From: Cellulomonas humilata
GTDB lineage: Bacteria > Actinomycetota > Actinomycetes > Actinomycetales > Cellulomonadaceae
Assembly (NCBI RefSeq): GCF_013359775.1
Contig: NZ_JABMCI010000031.1
Coordinates: 1-37,631 of the forward strand
Length of the DNA: 37,631 nt
Direction: 5' to 3'
In this document: piece by piece, positions 1 through 7,884 of the stretch
Layout: the number at the start of each line of letters is the position of its first letter
How positions within the stretch are numbered: position 1 is the first letter of the stretch
Made by a program: the position numbers and the translations under genes
Notes under the pieces: generated by a model
Databases searched by the model: none
What the model saw: only the letters and a program-made list of their open reading frames with translations
Told to the model about the DNA's origin: nothing

Positions 1-1
1 C

Positions 2-589
2 GCCCTGCCCACCCGGCACGGGCAACGGGTCGCCCTGCAGGTCACCGTCGCCGCCACCACCCTCGCCGGCCTGGACGACCACCCCGCCACCCTCGGCTCC
101 TACGGGCCGATCCCCGCCCAGGTCGCCCGCGAGCTCGCCCAGGACGCCACCTGGCGACGCCTCCTGACCGACCCCACCACCGGCCAGGCCCGCTCCGTCG
201 GCACCCAGACCTACCGGCCCGGCGCGGACCTGACCCGCACCGTCATCGCACGGGACGTGACCTGTACGTTCCCCGGCTGCAGGCAGCCGTCGACCCGGTG
301 CGAGATCGACCACCGCATCCCCTACAACCACACCCGCAGGCCGAGCGACCAGCCGCACGATCCCCAGACCTGCGAAGCGAACCTCCACTCGCTGTGCAAA
401 CACCACCACCAGGCGAAGACCAAGGGCTGGTGGCGAGTCACCCACGACCGGCACACCGGCATCTCCACCTGGACCGACCGCCACGGACTGACCTACGCCC
501 GCCACCCCATCCCCATCCACACCACCCCCGTCGCACTCATCCACCGACCACCATTGCCACCCTCCGACTGGGGTGACCCACCGTTCTGA
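2..589 (+). CDS. DUF222/HNH endonuclease domain protein (5' truncated by window)
   Basis: The reading frame is open from base 2 and ends at TGA 587-589; the N-terminal DUF222 part lies outside the window. The visible C-terminus carries an HNH nuclease fold: a CTFPGC zinc-knuckle-like start, the core CEIDHRIPY with the catalytic His, and NLHSLCKHHHQAKT with further metal ligands, followed by GWW. This DUF222-HNH (13E12-repeat) architecture is multicopy in mycobacteria and Cellulomonadaceae. The substrate is unknown; the family is usually regarded as mobile or selfish-like nucleases. The partner motifs are intact, so the visible part does not look decayed. Family is sure, role is not. Confidence 0.88.
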   Translation, partial: ALPTRHGQRVALQVTVAATTLAGLDDHPATLGSYGPIPAQVARELAQDATWRRLLTDPTTGQARSVGTQTYRPGADLTRTVIARDVTCTFPGCRQPSTRCEIDHRIPYNHTRRPSDQPHDPQTCEANLHSLCKHHHQAKTKGWWRVTHDRHTGISTWTDRHGLTYARHPIPIHTTPVALIHRPPLPPSDWGDPPF

Positions 590-619
590 CGGTCAGTGGT
601 CGTCCGGATCCGACCCGGA

Positions 620-661
620 GGCGCGGCGCGCATGCCGCGCCGCCGCCGACCCTCTGGTCGG
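620..661 (+). terminator. Tandem GC hairpins after the HNH gene
   Basis: Two perfect stem-loops follow the HNH stop codon by 30 bp. The first is GGCGCGGC (620-627), a 6-base loop, then GCCGCGCC (634-641). The second is CCGACC (646-651), loop CTCT, then GGTCGG (656-661). No T-run follows, so this would be an actinobacterial L-shaped terminator rather than a classical one. The EamA gene starts 39 bp further on with its own promoter-like hexamer, which fits insulation. Confidence 0.5.
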
Positions 662-688
662 ACGCGGTCGCGTGTCGGTGGCGCGAGG

Positions 689-700
689 CATGATGCGCCC
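689..700 (+). promoter_or_regulatory. Leaderless-type -10 element of the EamA gene
   Basis: Hexamer CATGAT (689-694) stands exactly 6 bp before the ATG at 701, and no Shine-Dalgarno sequence is present. It has the A at position 2 and T at position 6 of the -10 element, in the same spacing seen at eight other starts in this window. Confidence 0.4.
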
Positions 701-1681
701 ATGACCTCTCCGGCCCCCTCGACCCGTGGCTGGATCGGCCCCTATCTGGTGCTCGCGGTCCTGTGGGGGTGCAGCTTCCTGTTCATCGCCACGGCGCTGC
801 GCACGTTCGCGCCCACGCAGGTGGCGTTCGGTCGGATCATCATCGGGTTCGTGGCGCTCGCCGTGATCCTGCTGGTGCGGCGCGAGCGCGTGCGGATCGG
901 GCGCGGTCAGCTGGGCGACTTCGTCATCGTCGGCGCGGTGATGACGGCGATCCCGTTCGTGCTCTTCGCGCTGGCAGAGCAGCGGGTGACCTCGGTGCTC
1001 GCCGGCCTCGTCAACGCGACGACCCCGCTGTTCACGGCGGTGTTCGTGGCGCTCCTCCTGCCGAGCGAGCGTCCGGACCGGGTGCAGGTCGGCGGACTGG
1101 TGCTGGGCTTCGCCGGCATCGCGGTGCTGCTGGGCGTCTGGAACTCGGGTGCGATCGACCTGGTCGGCGGCCTGATGCTCCTCGGCGCCACGTTCTGCTA
1201 CGGCATCGGCAACGCGTGGAGCCGCCGCCGGCTGACCACGACGGGCCTGTCGAACGTCGCGCTGCCGGCCATCCAGCTGGCGGTCGGCGCGGTGCTGATC
1301 CTGCCGTTCGCGGTCTCCACCCCCCTCACCGGCGAGCTCGCCCCCGCACCCGCGCTGGCCCTGCTCGCGCTGGGGCTCGGCGGCACCGGGCTGGCGTACG
1401 TGCTGTTCTGGCGCGTGCTGGCGATCGCCGGCGCCACGGTCACCGCGAGCGTCACGTACGTGATCCCGCTGGTCTCGACGACCCTCGGGGTGCTCGTCCT
1501 GCACGAGGGGCTGCACTGGTACGAGCCGGTCGGCGGGGCGGTCGTGCTCGCCGGTGTCGGGCTGACGCAGTGGGGGGCTGCGCGGCGCCGGTCGGCGGAC
1601 GCGGCGCGTGCTGAGCAGGCCGCGGCGCTGTCGGTCGCGATGGGGTCCGACGAGGAGACCCGGAGCGCGGTCCGGAGCTGA
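701..1681 (+). CDS. EamA/DMT family transporter
   Basis: A 326-aa integral membrane protein with about ten hydrophobic segments arranged as two EamA repeats, the usual size for drug/metabolite transporters. The first helix has LAVLWGCSFLF, and the repeat boundary is near FAGIAVLLG; the second repeat ends with LHEGLHWYEPVGGAVVLAGV. Such proteins export small metabolites or amino acids across the inner membrane; the substrate cannot be read from sequence. The start at 701 was chosen because upstream residues in frame are not family-like and the first helix follows directly. The gene converges with the zinc alcohol dehydrogenase, with only 3 bp between the stop codons. Confidence 0.88.
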   Translation: MTSPAPSTRGWIGPYLVLAVLWGCSFLFIATALRTFAPTQVAFGRIIIGFVALAVILLVRRERVRIGRGQLGDFVIVGAVMTAIPFVLFALAEQRVTSVLAGLVNATTPLFTAVFVALLLPSERPDRVQVGGLVLGFAGIAVLLGVWNSGAIDLVGGLMLLGATFCYGIGNAWSRRRLTTTGLSNVALPAIQLAVGAVLILPFAVSTPLTGELAPAPALALLALGLGGTGLAYVLFWRVLAIAGATVTASVTYVIPLVSTTLGVLVLHEGLHWYEPVGGAVVLAGVGLTQWGAARRRSADAARAEQAAALSVAMGSDEETRSAVRS

Positions 1682-1684
1682 GGG

Positions 1685-2719
1685 TCAGGGGACGACGACC
1701 GTCATCCCCGGCCCACCCGAGCCATCGCCGAACGCCGCGAGTGCGCCAGCGGCGTCGTCGAGCCCGACGGTGCGTCCGACCAGGCGGGACGGGTCCAGCT
1801 CCCCCGACGCGATCCGCGCCAGCATCGCGGGGTACTCGTGCGCGGCCATCCCGTGGCTGCCGTAGACCTCGAGCTCCCAACCGATCACGCGGCCCATCGG
1901 CAGCGGCGGGGCGGTGTCCGCTCCGAGCAGCAGCCCGACCTGGACGTGCCGGCCGCGCCGACGCAGCGACAGGATCGAGGCCTCCGCCGTGGCGCGGCTG
2001 CCCAGGGCGTCGAGCGAGACCGCGGCACCTCCGCCAGTCACCTCGTGCACCTGGGCGGCGACGTCTCCGGAGCCGTCCAGCGCGACGGACGCACCCATCG
2101 CGAGCGCCGCCTCGCGCGCGGAGGCAGACACGTCGACCGCCACCACGCGAGCACCGGCGGCGACGGCCACCATGACCGCGGACAGCCCCACGCCACCGCA
2201 CCCGTGCACCGCGACCCAGTCCCCCGCGGCGACCCGACCGTGCACCGTGACCGCTCGGTAGGCGGTGGCGAACCGGCAGCCGAGGCCCGCGGCGGTGACC
2301 GGTGACATCCCGGCGGGCAGCCGGACCAGGTTGACGTCGGCGTGGTGGATCGCGACGAGTTCGGCGAACGAGCCGTCGTCGGTGAACCCCGGCTGACGCT
2401 GCCGCTCGCAGACCTGCTGCTCACCGGCCAGGCACGCGGCGCACGTACCGCAGGCGCACACGAACGGCACGGTGACCTCGTCGCCGACCGCCCAGGAGCG
2501 CACGCGCGGTCCGGCGGCGGCGACCACCCCGGCCAGCTCGTGCCCGGGGACGTGGGGCAGCGTGATGTCATCGTCGTGCCCCTGCCAGCCGTGCCAGTCG
2601 GACCGGCACACGCCGGTGGCGGTGACCCGCAGGACGACGCCGTCGTCGGGGCAGTCGGGCGCGGGGACCTCCTGGACGGTGGGCACGACGCCGAACTCGG
2701 AGATCACCACGGCACGCAT
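1685..2719 (-). CDS. Zinc-dependent alcohol dehydrogenase (MDR family)
   Basis: A 344-aa medium-chain dehydrogenase. The catalytic zinc site shows Cys38 (GVCRSDWHGW) and His60-Glu61 (PGHE). The structural zinc lobe has four cysteines in CACGTCAACLAGEQQVC, and the NAD(P) Rossmann turn is GCGGVGLSAV. It oxidises an alcohol or reduces an aldehyde with NAD(P); the substrate is not deducible. The ATG at 2719 gives the usual MRAVV start, and an in-frame ATG three codons upstream (2728) is also possible. It lies 32-41 bp downstream of the amidohydrolase on the same strand, so the two are probably one transcript. Confidence 0.9.
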   Translation of the reverse strand: MRAVVISEFGVVPTVQEVPAPDCPDDGVVLRVTATGVCRSDWHGWQGHDDDITLPHVPGHELAGVVAAAGPRVRSWAVGDEVTVPFVCACGTCAACLAGEQQVCERQRQPGFTDDGSFAELVAIHHADVNLVRLPAGMSPVTAAGLGCRFATAYRAVTVHGRVAAGDWVAVHGCGGVGLSAVMVAVAAGARVVAVDVSASAREAALAMGASVALDGSGDVAAQVHEVTGGGAAVSLDALGSRATAEASILSLRRRGRHVQVGLLLGADTAPPLPMGRVIGWELEVYGSHGMAAHEYPAMLARIASGELDPSRLVGRTVGLDDAAGALAAFGDGSGGPGMTVVVP

Positions 2720-2760
2720 GGCACTCATCCAACCGGAACAGAGCCAGAACCGAGCAGCCG

Positions 2761-4215
2761 TCAGAACCCGCGGTGCGACCAGCCCCCCGCGACGAGCGTG
2801 CCGGCGACCGGCATCCCGCGCAGCGGGGCGGTCAGTGGGTCGGCGTCGAGCACGACCAGGTCCGCAGGTGCACCGACCAGCGGCGCCAGCCCGCGGCCGT
2901 CGACCGACGACTCCAGCGCCACCCGACGGTCGAGCACCTGCTCGGGGTGCCACGGCGACCGCCCGTCGCGGGACCGGGTGACCGCGGCGTCGACCGCGAT
3001 CCACGGGTCCAGGGGCGACACCGGCGCGTCGGAGCCGAGCGCCAGCCGCACGCCCGCCCGGTGCAGGGCGCCGAACGCGAAGGCGCGGTCGGTGCGGCCC
3101 GCCCAGTGGTGGTCGGCGACGTCGCGGTCGTCCATCGCGTGCTCGGGCTGCACGCTGGCCACCACGCCGAGCGCCGCGAACCGCTCGACGTCGTCCCACG
3201 ACACCAGCTGCGCATGCTCGATCGACCCGGTGGCCCCGGAGGCGGCGTACGCGTCGAGCGCGAGGGCGTTCGCGGCGTCGCCGATCGCGTGGATCGCGCA
3301 GCGCAGGCCGTGCCGGGTGGCGTGCGCCATCAGCGGGGCCAGGCGCGAGGCGGGGACGGCGAGGAGGCCCCGCGCGTTCGGGCCGGTCAGCCCGGGGTAC
3401 GGGTCGTGGCAGTACGCGGTGCGGGTGTTGAGCGAGCCGTCGGTGATCACCTTGAGCGGCCCCTGCTCGACGAGCCCGCCGACGGGGTCGCCGGTGTGCA
3501 GGTCCTCACGGACCACGCGGTCGAGGTACTCCTCCCACACGCCCGCCCGCACGCGCAGCCGACCGGGCCGGGCCGCGGCGCGACGACGCCAGACGGCGAG
3601 GTTGTCGGCGATCTCCAGGTCGACCACGCCGATCACCCCGCGTGCCGCGGCCGCCGCGGTGGCGTCGTCGACCAGGGCGTCGCCGACGTCGTCGGGCACG
3701 TGGTCGACGATCCCCTGCAGCGGCAGCCACTCGGACTCGCGCAGCAGCCCGGTCGGGTGGTGCCCGACGCCGAGGAAGCGCAGGCCCGCCGTCGACGCCC
3801 AGCCGCAGTGCAGGTCGCCCGAGACGAGGACCACGGGCGTGTCACCGACGGCCGCGTCGAGCAGGGCCGCGGTCGGCTCGTCGGGCCACAGTCCGTCACG
3901 GAAGCCGAAGCCGACGAGCGCCGTGCCGGGGACGGGCGGCGGCGCGGCCGCGGCCAACGCGACGGCGTGCGCGGCCGAGGTGGCGCCGGAGACGTCGAGC
4001 CGGCGCCGGGCGAGCGCCCACTGCGTCAGGTGCACGTGCGCGTCCCAGAGCCCGGGCATCAGCCAGCGGCCGTCGAGGTCGACCACCGGGCCGTCCGCGG
4101 CGAGCGACGTGCCGACCGCGGCGACCCTGCCGGCGCGGAGCAGCACGTCGACGGGCGCGTCGTGGTCGAGGAGCCGCGCGGAGCGCAGGAGCAGGTCAGT
4201 CGGTACGGTCCCCAT
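2761..4215 (-). CDS. Amidohydrolase family protein (YtcJ-like, amidohydrolase_3)
   Basis: A 484-aa metal-dependent hydrolase with the TIM-barrel amidohydrolase pattern. It has an N-terminal beta domain, the HxH metal pair His60/His62 in WDAHVHL, later histidines in HAIGDAAN and IEHAQL, and the C-terminal metal Asp in LALGSDAPVSPLDPW. Length and the LGSDAPV block match the YtcJ-like/exoenzyme regulatory AepA-like group, which hydrolyses amide or imide bonds of unknown natural substrates. The ATG at 4215 touches the GTG of the divergent nuclease gene, so the transcript is probably leaderless. The gene is followed by the alcohol dehydrogenase, perhaps acting on a released product. Confidence 0.85.
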   Translation of the reverse strand: MGTVPTDLLLRSARLLDHDAPVDVLLRAGRVAAVGTSLAADGPVVDLDGRWLMPGLWDAHVHLTQWALARRRLDVSGATSAAHAVALAAAAPPPVPGTALVGFGFRDGLWPDEPTAALLDAAVGDTPVVLVSGDLHCGWASTAGLRFLGVGHHPTGLLRESEWLPLQGIVDHVPDDVGDALVDDATAAAAARGVIGVVDLEIADNLAVWRRRAAARPGRLRVRAGVWEEYLDRVVREDLHTGDPVGGLVEQGPLKVITDGSLNTRTAYCHDPYPGLTGPNARGLLAVPASRLAPLMAHATRHGLRCAIHAIGDAANALALDAYAASGATGSIEHAQLVSWDDVERFAALGVVASVQPEHAMDDRDVADHHWAGRTDRAFAFGALHRAGVRLALGSDAPVSPLDPWIAVDAAVTRSRDGRSPWHPEQVLDRRVALESSVDGRGLAPLVGAPADLVVLDADPLTAPLRGMPVAGTLVAGGWSHRGF

Positions 4216-4227
4216 GTGAGCACCGTA
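4204..4227. promoter_or_regulatory. Mirror-image pair of leaderless promoters
   Basis: TACGGT (4204-4209) is 6 bp before the nuclease GTG at 4216. Its exact inverse ACCGTA (4222-4227), read TACGGT on the minus strand, is 6 bp before the amidohydrolase ATG at 4215. The 12 bases between the hexamers contain both start codons, which abut with no intergenic base. Each -10 lies inside the other gene's coding sequence and neither start has a Shine-Dalgarno sequence. Confidence 0.6.
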
Positions 4228-5016
4228 GAGGCGGGATACGACCCGACGTTCCTCGGTCCGCCTGTGCCCCTCCCGGTCCCGGCCCAGGCCGTCCGCACGC
4301 TGCCGTCGACGCACTTCACCGTGCTGCTCGACCCGGAGCGCGGGCTGGCCGCCGCGACGGCGGTGAACATCGACGGCGCCCAGCTGGTGAACCTCGAGCG
4401 CAGCGACGACTGGCACCTGGACCCGCGCGTCCCCGCCGACGAGCAGGTCGGCCCGGAGCTGTACGTGCGCAACGACCTCGACCGCGGCCACCTGGTCCGC
4501 CGACGCGACCCGGTCTGGGGCGACCTCGTCACCGCGCGCCGGGCCAACCTCGACACGTTCGCCTACCCGAACGCCGCGCCGCAGGCCTCCGCGTTCAACC
4601 AGGGCGAGCTGCTCTGGGTGGGCCTCGAGGACCACGTGCTGGAGTACGCGCGGGCCCAGGGCAGCCGGGTCTCGGTGTTCACGGGACCCGTCCTCGCCGA
4701 CGACGACCCGATCTACCGCGGCGTCGGGATCCCCCGGCTGTTCTGGAAGGTCGCCGCCTGGGCGTCCGCGGGAGAGCTGCGCGCCGCCGCGTTCGTCCTC
4801 GACCAGACGCCGTTCGTGACCAGGCTCCAGGCAGCGGGCGAGGTGCCACCCCTCGGCCCGTTCCGCACGTTCCAGGTGCCGGTCGCGGACGTCGAGGAGC
4901 TCACCGGGCTCGACCTCGGGCCGTTGACCGGTGCCGACGTCCTCGCACCCGTCGGCGCGCTCGGCGACCGCCAGCGCTGGCTGCCCCTGACGGCCCTGGA
5001 CGAGGTCCGGCTCTAG
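4216..5016 (+). CDS. DNA/RNA non-specific endonuclease (NUC1 family)
   Basis: A 266-aa beta-beta-alpha-metal nuclease. The signature DRGH lies at residues 89-92, with His92 as the expected general base, followed by the metal-binding stretch FAYPNAAPQASAFNQ and the helix WVGLEDHVLEYA. The later VFTGPVL and PRLFWKV strands match the NUC1/EndoG fold, which cuts DNA and RNA. No signal peptide is seen at the chosen GTG, so a cytoplasmic or non-classically exported enzyme is likely; if it acts inside the cell it would need restraint, and no inhibitor gene is adjacent. Its TAG stop (5014-5016) overlaps the stop of the convergent ATPase gene within one CTAG. Confidence 0.87.
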   Translation: MSTVEAGYDPTFLGPPVPLPVPAQAVRTLPSTHFTVLLDPERGLAAATAVNIDGAQLVNLERSDDWHLDPRVPADEQVGPELYVRNDLDRGHLVRRRDPVWGDLVTARRANLDTFAYPNAAPQASAFNQGELLWVGLEDHVLEYARAQGSRVSVFTGPVLADDDPIYRGVGIPRLFWKVAAWASAGELRAAAFVLDQTPFVTRLQAAGEVPPLGPFRTFQVPVADVEELTGLDLGPLTGADVLAPVGALGDRQRWLPLTALDEVRL

Positions 5017-5819
5017 CGGACGTGGCGGACGTGCGCGTCCCGGCGGGCGGGCACCACCATCGGCGTCCCGGTCTCCGGGTCGGGCACCACGCGGCACGCC
5101 AGCCCGAACACCTCACGCACCAGGGGCTCGGTGACGACGTCGGACGGCGGCCCCTCGGCGACGATCACGCCCGCCTTCATGGCGATCAGGTGGGTGGCGT
5201 ACCGGGCGGCCTGGTTGAGGTCGTGCAGCACCGCGACGAGCGTGCGGCCCTGCTCGTGCAGCCGCGCGCACAGGTCCATGACCTCGAACTGGTGGGCGAT
5301 GTCGAGAAAGGTCGTCGGCTCGTCGAGGAGCAGCAGGTCGGTCTGCTGCGCGAGCGCCATGGCCAGCCACACGCGCTGGCGCTGGCCGCCGGACAGCTCG
5401 GCGACGAACCGCTCCCGCAGGTCGGCGACCTCGGTGGCTGCCAGAGCGTCCGCGACCGCGCGGGCGTCGGCCGCCGACCACTGCCGCAGGAGCCCCTGGT
5501 GCGGGTACCGGCCGCGGGCCACCAGGTCGCCGACGGTGATCGACTCGGGCGCGATCGGGGCCTGCGGCAGGAGCGCCAGCCGCCGGGCGACGTCCTTGCT
5601 CCGCAGCGACGAGATCGGCACGCCGTCCAGCAGCACCTGCCCGGCACGCGGCTTGAGGGTCCGGCCGAGCGCGCGCAGGAGGGTCGACTTGCCGCACCCG
5701 TTCGGGCCGATGATGACCGTGAACGACGAGCGCGGGATCTGCACGGACAGGTTCGTGGCGACGACCAGCTGGTCGTAGGCGAGCGTCAGGTCGGACGCCT
5801 CCAGCGGCGGACCGTTCAC
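5013..5819 (-). CDS. Iron-siderophore ABC transporter ATP-binding protein
   Basis: A 268-aa ABC ATPase of the FepC/FecE/FhuC type. Walker A GPNGCGKST is at 38-46, the signature LSGGQRQR starts at 142, and Walker B LLLLDEPTT carries Asp166-Glu167 followed by FLDIAHQ, typical of metal-chelate transporters; the H-loop is VLHDLNQA. It powers import of ferric siderophore through the two permeases encoded upstream. The GTG start overlaps the preceding stop codon (GTGA), so translation is coupled. It is the last gene of an operon headed by an iron box at 8962-8980. Confidence 0.93.
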   Translation of the reverse strand: MNGPPLEASDLTLAYDQLVVATNLSVQIPRSSFTVIIGPNGCGKSTLLRALGRTLKPRAGQVLLDGVPISSLRSKDVARRLALLPQAPIAPESITVGDLVARGRYPHQGLLRQWSAADARAVADALAATEVADLRERFVAELSGGQRQRVWLAMALAQQTDLLLLDEPTTFLDIAHQFEVMDLCARLHEQGRTLVAVLHDLNQAARYATHLIAMKAGVIVAEGPPSDVVTEPLVREVFGLACRVVPDPETGTPMVVPARRDAHVRHVR

Positions 5820-6844
5820 GCGGGACTCCTCCTCCACTCGCGGACCAGCAGGAACGCGAGGTACGCGCCGCCGAGCGCGGCGGTGACCACCCCCACGGGG
5901 TACTCGATGCCCGGCACCGCGTACTGGGCGACCAGGTCCGCGACGACCAGCACCGCGGCGCCGCAGCACGCGGCGGCGACCATACCCGGTCCGGTCGACC
6001 GGGTCAGCCGACGGGCGATCTGCGGGGCGGTGAGCGCGACGAACGCGATCGGGCCGCTCACCGAGACCGCCGCGGCCATCAGCAGGACGCCGACGACCAC
6101 CGCCCACGTGCGCACCCGGTCCGCGGGCACACCGACCGCGACCGCCACCTCGTCGCCCATCTCCACCAGCTGCATCGGCCGGGTGAGCGCGAGCGCCGCG
6201 GGGAGCAGGACCACCAGCGCACCGACGATGAGGACCACGTCCGACCAGGACCGGGACGCGAGGCTGCCGTTGAGGTACGCGGCGAGCACCTGCGCGTCCT
6301 CGCGGGTGGCCCGGGCGAGCGCCAGCTGCAAGAACGCCAGCGACATCGCGCCGACCGCGATGCCGACGACCACCATCCGCAGCGGCGCCCGGAACCCGGC
6401 ACCCGAGCCGAGGTAGACCGCGCCGATCGCGACCCCCGCACCGATCAGCGCCCCGACGGGCACGGGGAGGGTACCCGGCCACACGAGCCCCGCGGCCGCG
6501 GCACCCGCAGCCGCGCCGGCGCCGAGCCCGATGATGTCCGGGCTGCCGAGCGGGTTGCGCGTGATCGACTGGAACATCGCCCCCGACACGGCGAACGCCG
6601 CCCCCGCCGCGGCTCCGACGAGCAACCGGGGCAGGCGGTTGGTCCAGAGCACCCACTCCTGCGTGCGGGAGCCGTTGCCGGCGAGGACGGAAGGCAGCTC
6701 CGCGAGCGGGATGCCGAGCTGACCGAGCGCGAGCGTGATCAGGGCGGTGACCAGCACGAGCGCCAGCGCGACGACGCAGACGACGACCGGGCGGCGGTGC
6801 CAGCGGACGGTGACGGCCGGCCCGAGGGTGAGGACGGCGGTCAC
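5816..6844 (-). CDS. Iron-siderophore ABC transporter permease (FecCD family, second)
   Basis: A 342-aa FecCD/BtuC-family permease with about ten membrane segments. The family block GAMFQSITRNPLGSPDIIGLGAG is recognisable near residue 80-100, and the C-terminal PIAFVALTAPQIARRLT loop is the coupling region that contacts the ATPase. It forms the membrane channel together with the neighbouring FecCD paralogue. The GTG at 6844 overlaps the stop of the upstream permease gene (GTGA), indicating translational coupling. Family function is certain; the particular siderophore is not known. Confidence 0.92.
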   Translation of the reverse strand: MTAVLTLGPAVTVRWHRRPVVVCVVALALVLVTALITLALGQLGIPLAELPSVLAGNGSRTQEWVLWTNRLPRLLVGAAAGAAFAVSGAMFQSITRNPLGSPDIIGLGAGAAAGAAAAGLVWPGTLPVPVGALIGAGVAIGAVYLGSGAGFRAPLRMVVVGIAVGAMSLAFLQLALARATREDAQVLAAYLNGSLASRSWSDVVLIVGALVVLLPAALALTRPMQLVEMGDEVAVAVGVPADRVRTWAVVVGVLLMAAAVSVSGPIAFVALTAPQIARRLTRSTGPGMVAAACCGAAVLVVADLVAQYAVPGIEYPVGVVTAALGGAYLAFLLVREWRRSPA

Positions 6845-7875
6845 AGACCCACCCGTCCTCGACGCACGGCCGCGATGAGGAACGGCGCCCCGACGAACGC
6901 GGTGACCGCGCCGACCGGCAGCTCGCCGGGCCGCGTCAGCACCCGACCGAGGACGTCGGCGGCGAGCAGCAGGACCGGGCCGAGCAGCAGGCAGTACGGC
7001 AGGAGCCAGCGGTGGTCCGACCCGGTGAACCCACGCACGACGTGCGGGACCGCGAGCCCGACGAACGCGATGGGCCCGACGGCGGCCACCGCGGCGGCGC
7101 ACAGCACGGTGGCCCCCGCGGCGCCGAGCAGGCGGGTGCGGCCGGCACGCAGCCCGAGGGAGGTCGCGGCCTCGTCGCCGAGCGCGAGCGCGTTGAGCGG
7201 CCGCGCCAGCAGCAGGCACACCAGCAGACCGACCACGACGAACGGGAGCACCGCGTCCACGGTCGACGGCGGGCGGCCGGCCAGCGACCCCACCACCCAG
7301 AACCGGTAGGTGTCGAACACCTCCGGGTTGGCCAGCGTGATCCCCTCGACGACCGCCACCAGCACCGCGGAGACGGCCGCGCCGGCCAGGACCAGCCGCA
7401 CGGGCGTGGCTCGTCGGCCACCGGAGCCGATCAGGTACACCGCGACGGCCGCGAGCAAGGCCCCCGGGACGGCCGCCCACACCGACCGGCCCGCCGCGCC
7501 GCCGAGCACCGCGGCCGTGACCACCAGCGACGCCGACGCCCCGGCGCTCACGCCGAGCAGGCCGGGGTCCCCGAGCGGGTTGCGCGTGAGCCCCTGGATC
7601 ACGACGCCGGCCACCGCGAGCGCGGCACCGACGAGCAGCCCGAGCTGGGTGCGCGGGATGCGCGACGCGACGACGGTGGACACGAACGACCCGTCGGGGT
7701 GTCGCCACGCCGACCACACGTCGCCCAGCGGCACCGGCTTGGCCCCGACGGCCACGCTCAGCCCGACCACCAGGACGAGCAGGAGCACCGCCGCCACCAG
7801 CCCCAGCCCGAGCACGAGCGCGCGCGAGCCCCGCACGCGGGTGGCGTGCGGGGCTCGCGCGACGGCGGTGCTCAC
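6841..7875 (-). CDS. Iron-siderophore ABC transporter permease (FecCD family, first)
   Basis: A 344-aa FecCD permease, the partner of the following gene. It has an N-terminal membrane segment around residues 20-42 and the family blocks VAGVVIQGLTRNPLGDP and GPIAFVGLAVPHVVRGFTG. The heterodimer of two FecCD proteins is the standard form for ferric-siderophore importers in actinobacteria. The ATG at 7875 lies 9 bp after the stop of the binding-protein gene. Regulation should follow iron through the box upstream of the operon. Confidence 0.92.
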   Translation of the reverse strand: MSTAVARAPHATRVRGSRALVLGLGLVAAVLLLVLVVGLSVAVGAKPVPLGDVWSAWRHPDGSFVSTVVASRIPRTQLGLLVGAALAVAGVVIQGLTRNPLGDPGLLGVSAGASASLVVTAAVLGGAAGRSVWAAVPGALLAAVAVYLIGSGGRRATPVRLVLAGAAVSAVLVAVVEGITLANPEVFDTYRFWVVGSLAGRPPSTVDAVLPFVVVGLLVCLLLARPLNALALGDEAATSLGLRAGRTRLLGAAGATVLCAAAVAAVGPIAFVGLAVPHVVRGFTGSDHRWLLPYCLLLGPVLLLAADVLGRVLTRPGELPVGAVTAFVGAPFLIAAVRRGRVGL

Positions 7876-7884
7876 TGACGAAGG

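Noticed and set aside
2342..4219. A 625-codon plus-strand open frame opposite the amidohydrolase and alcohol dehydrogenase
   Set aside because: It is an antisense shadow: the Ser/Arg/Thr-rich product has no domain, while the minus-strand genes show full catalytic motifs.
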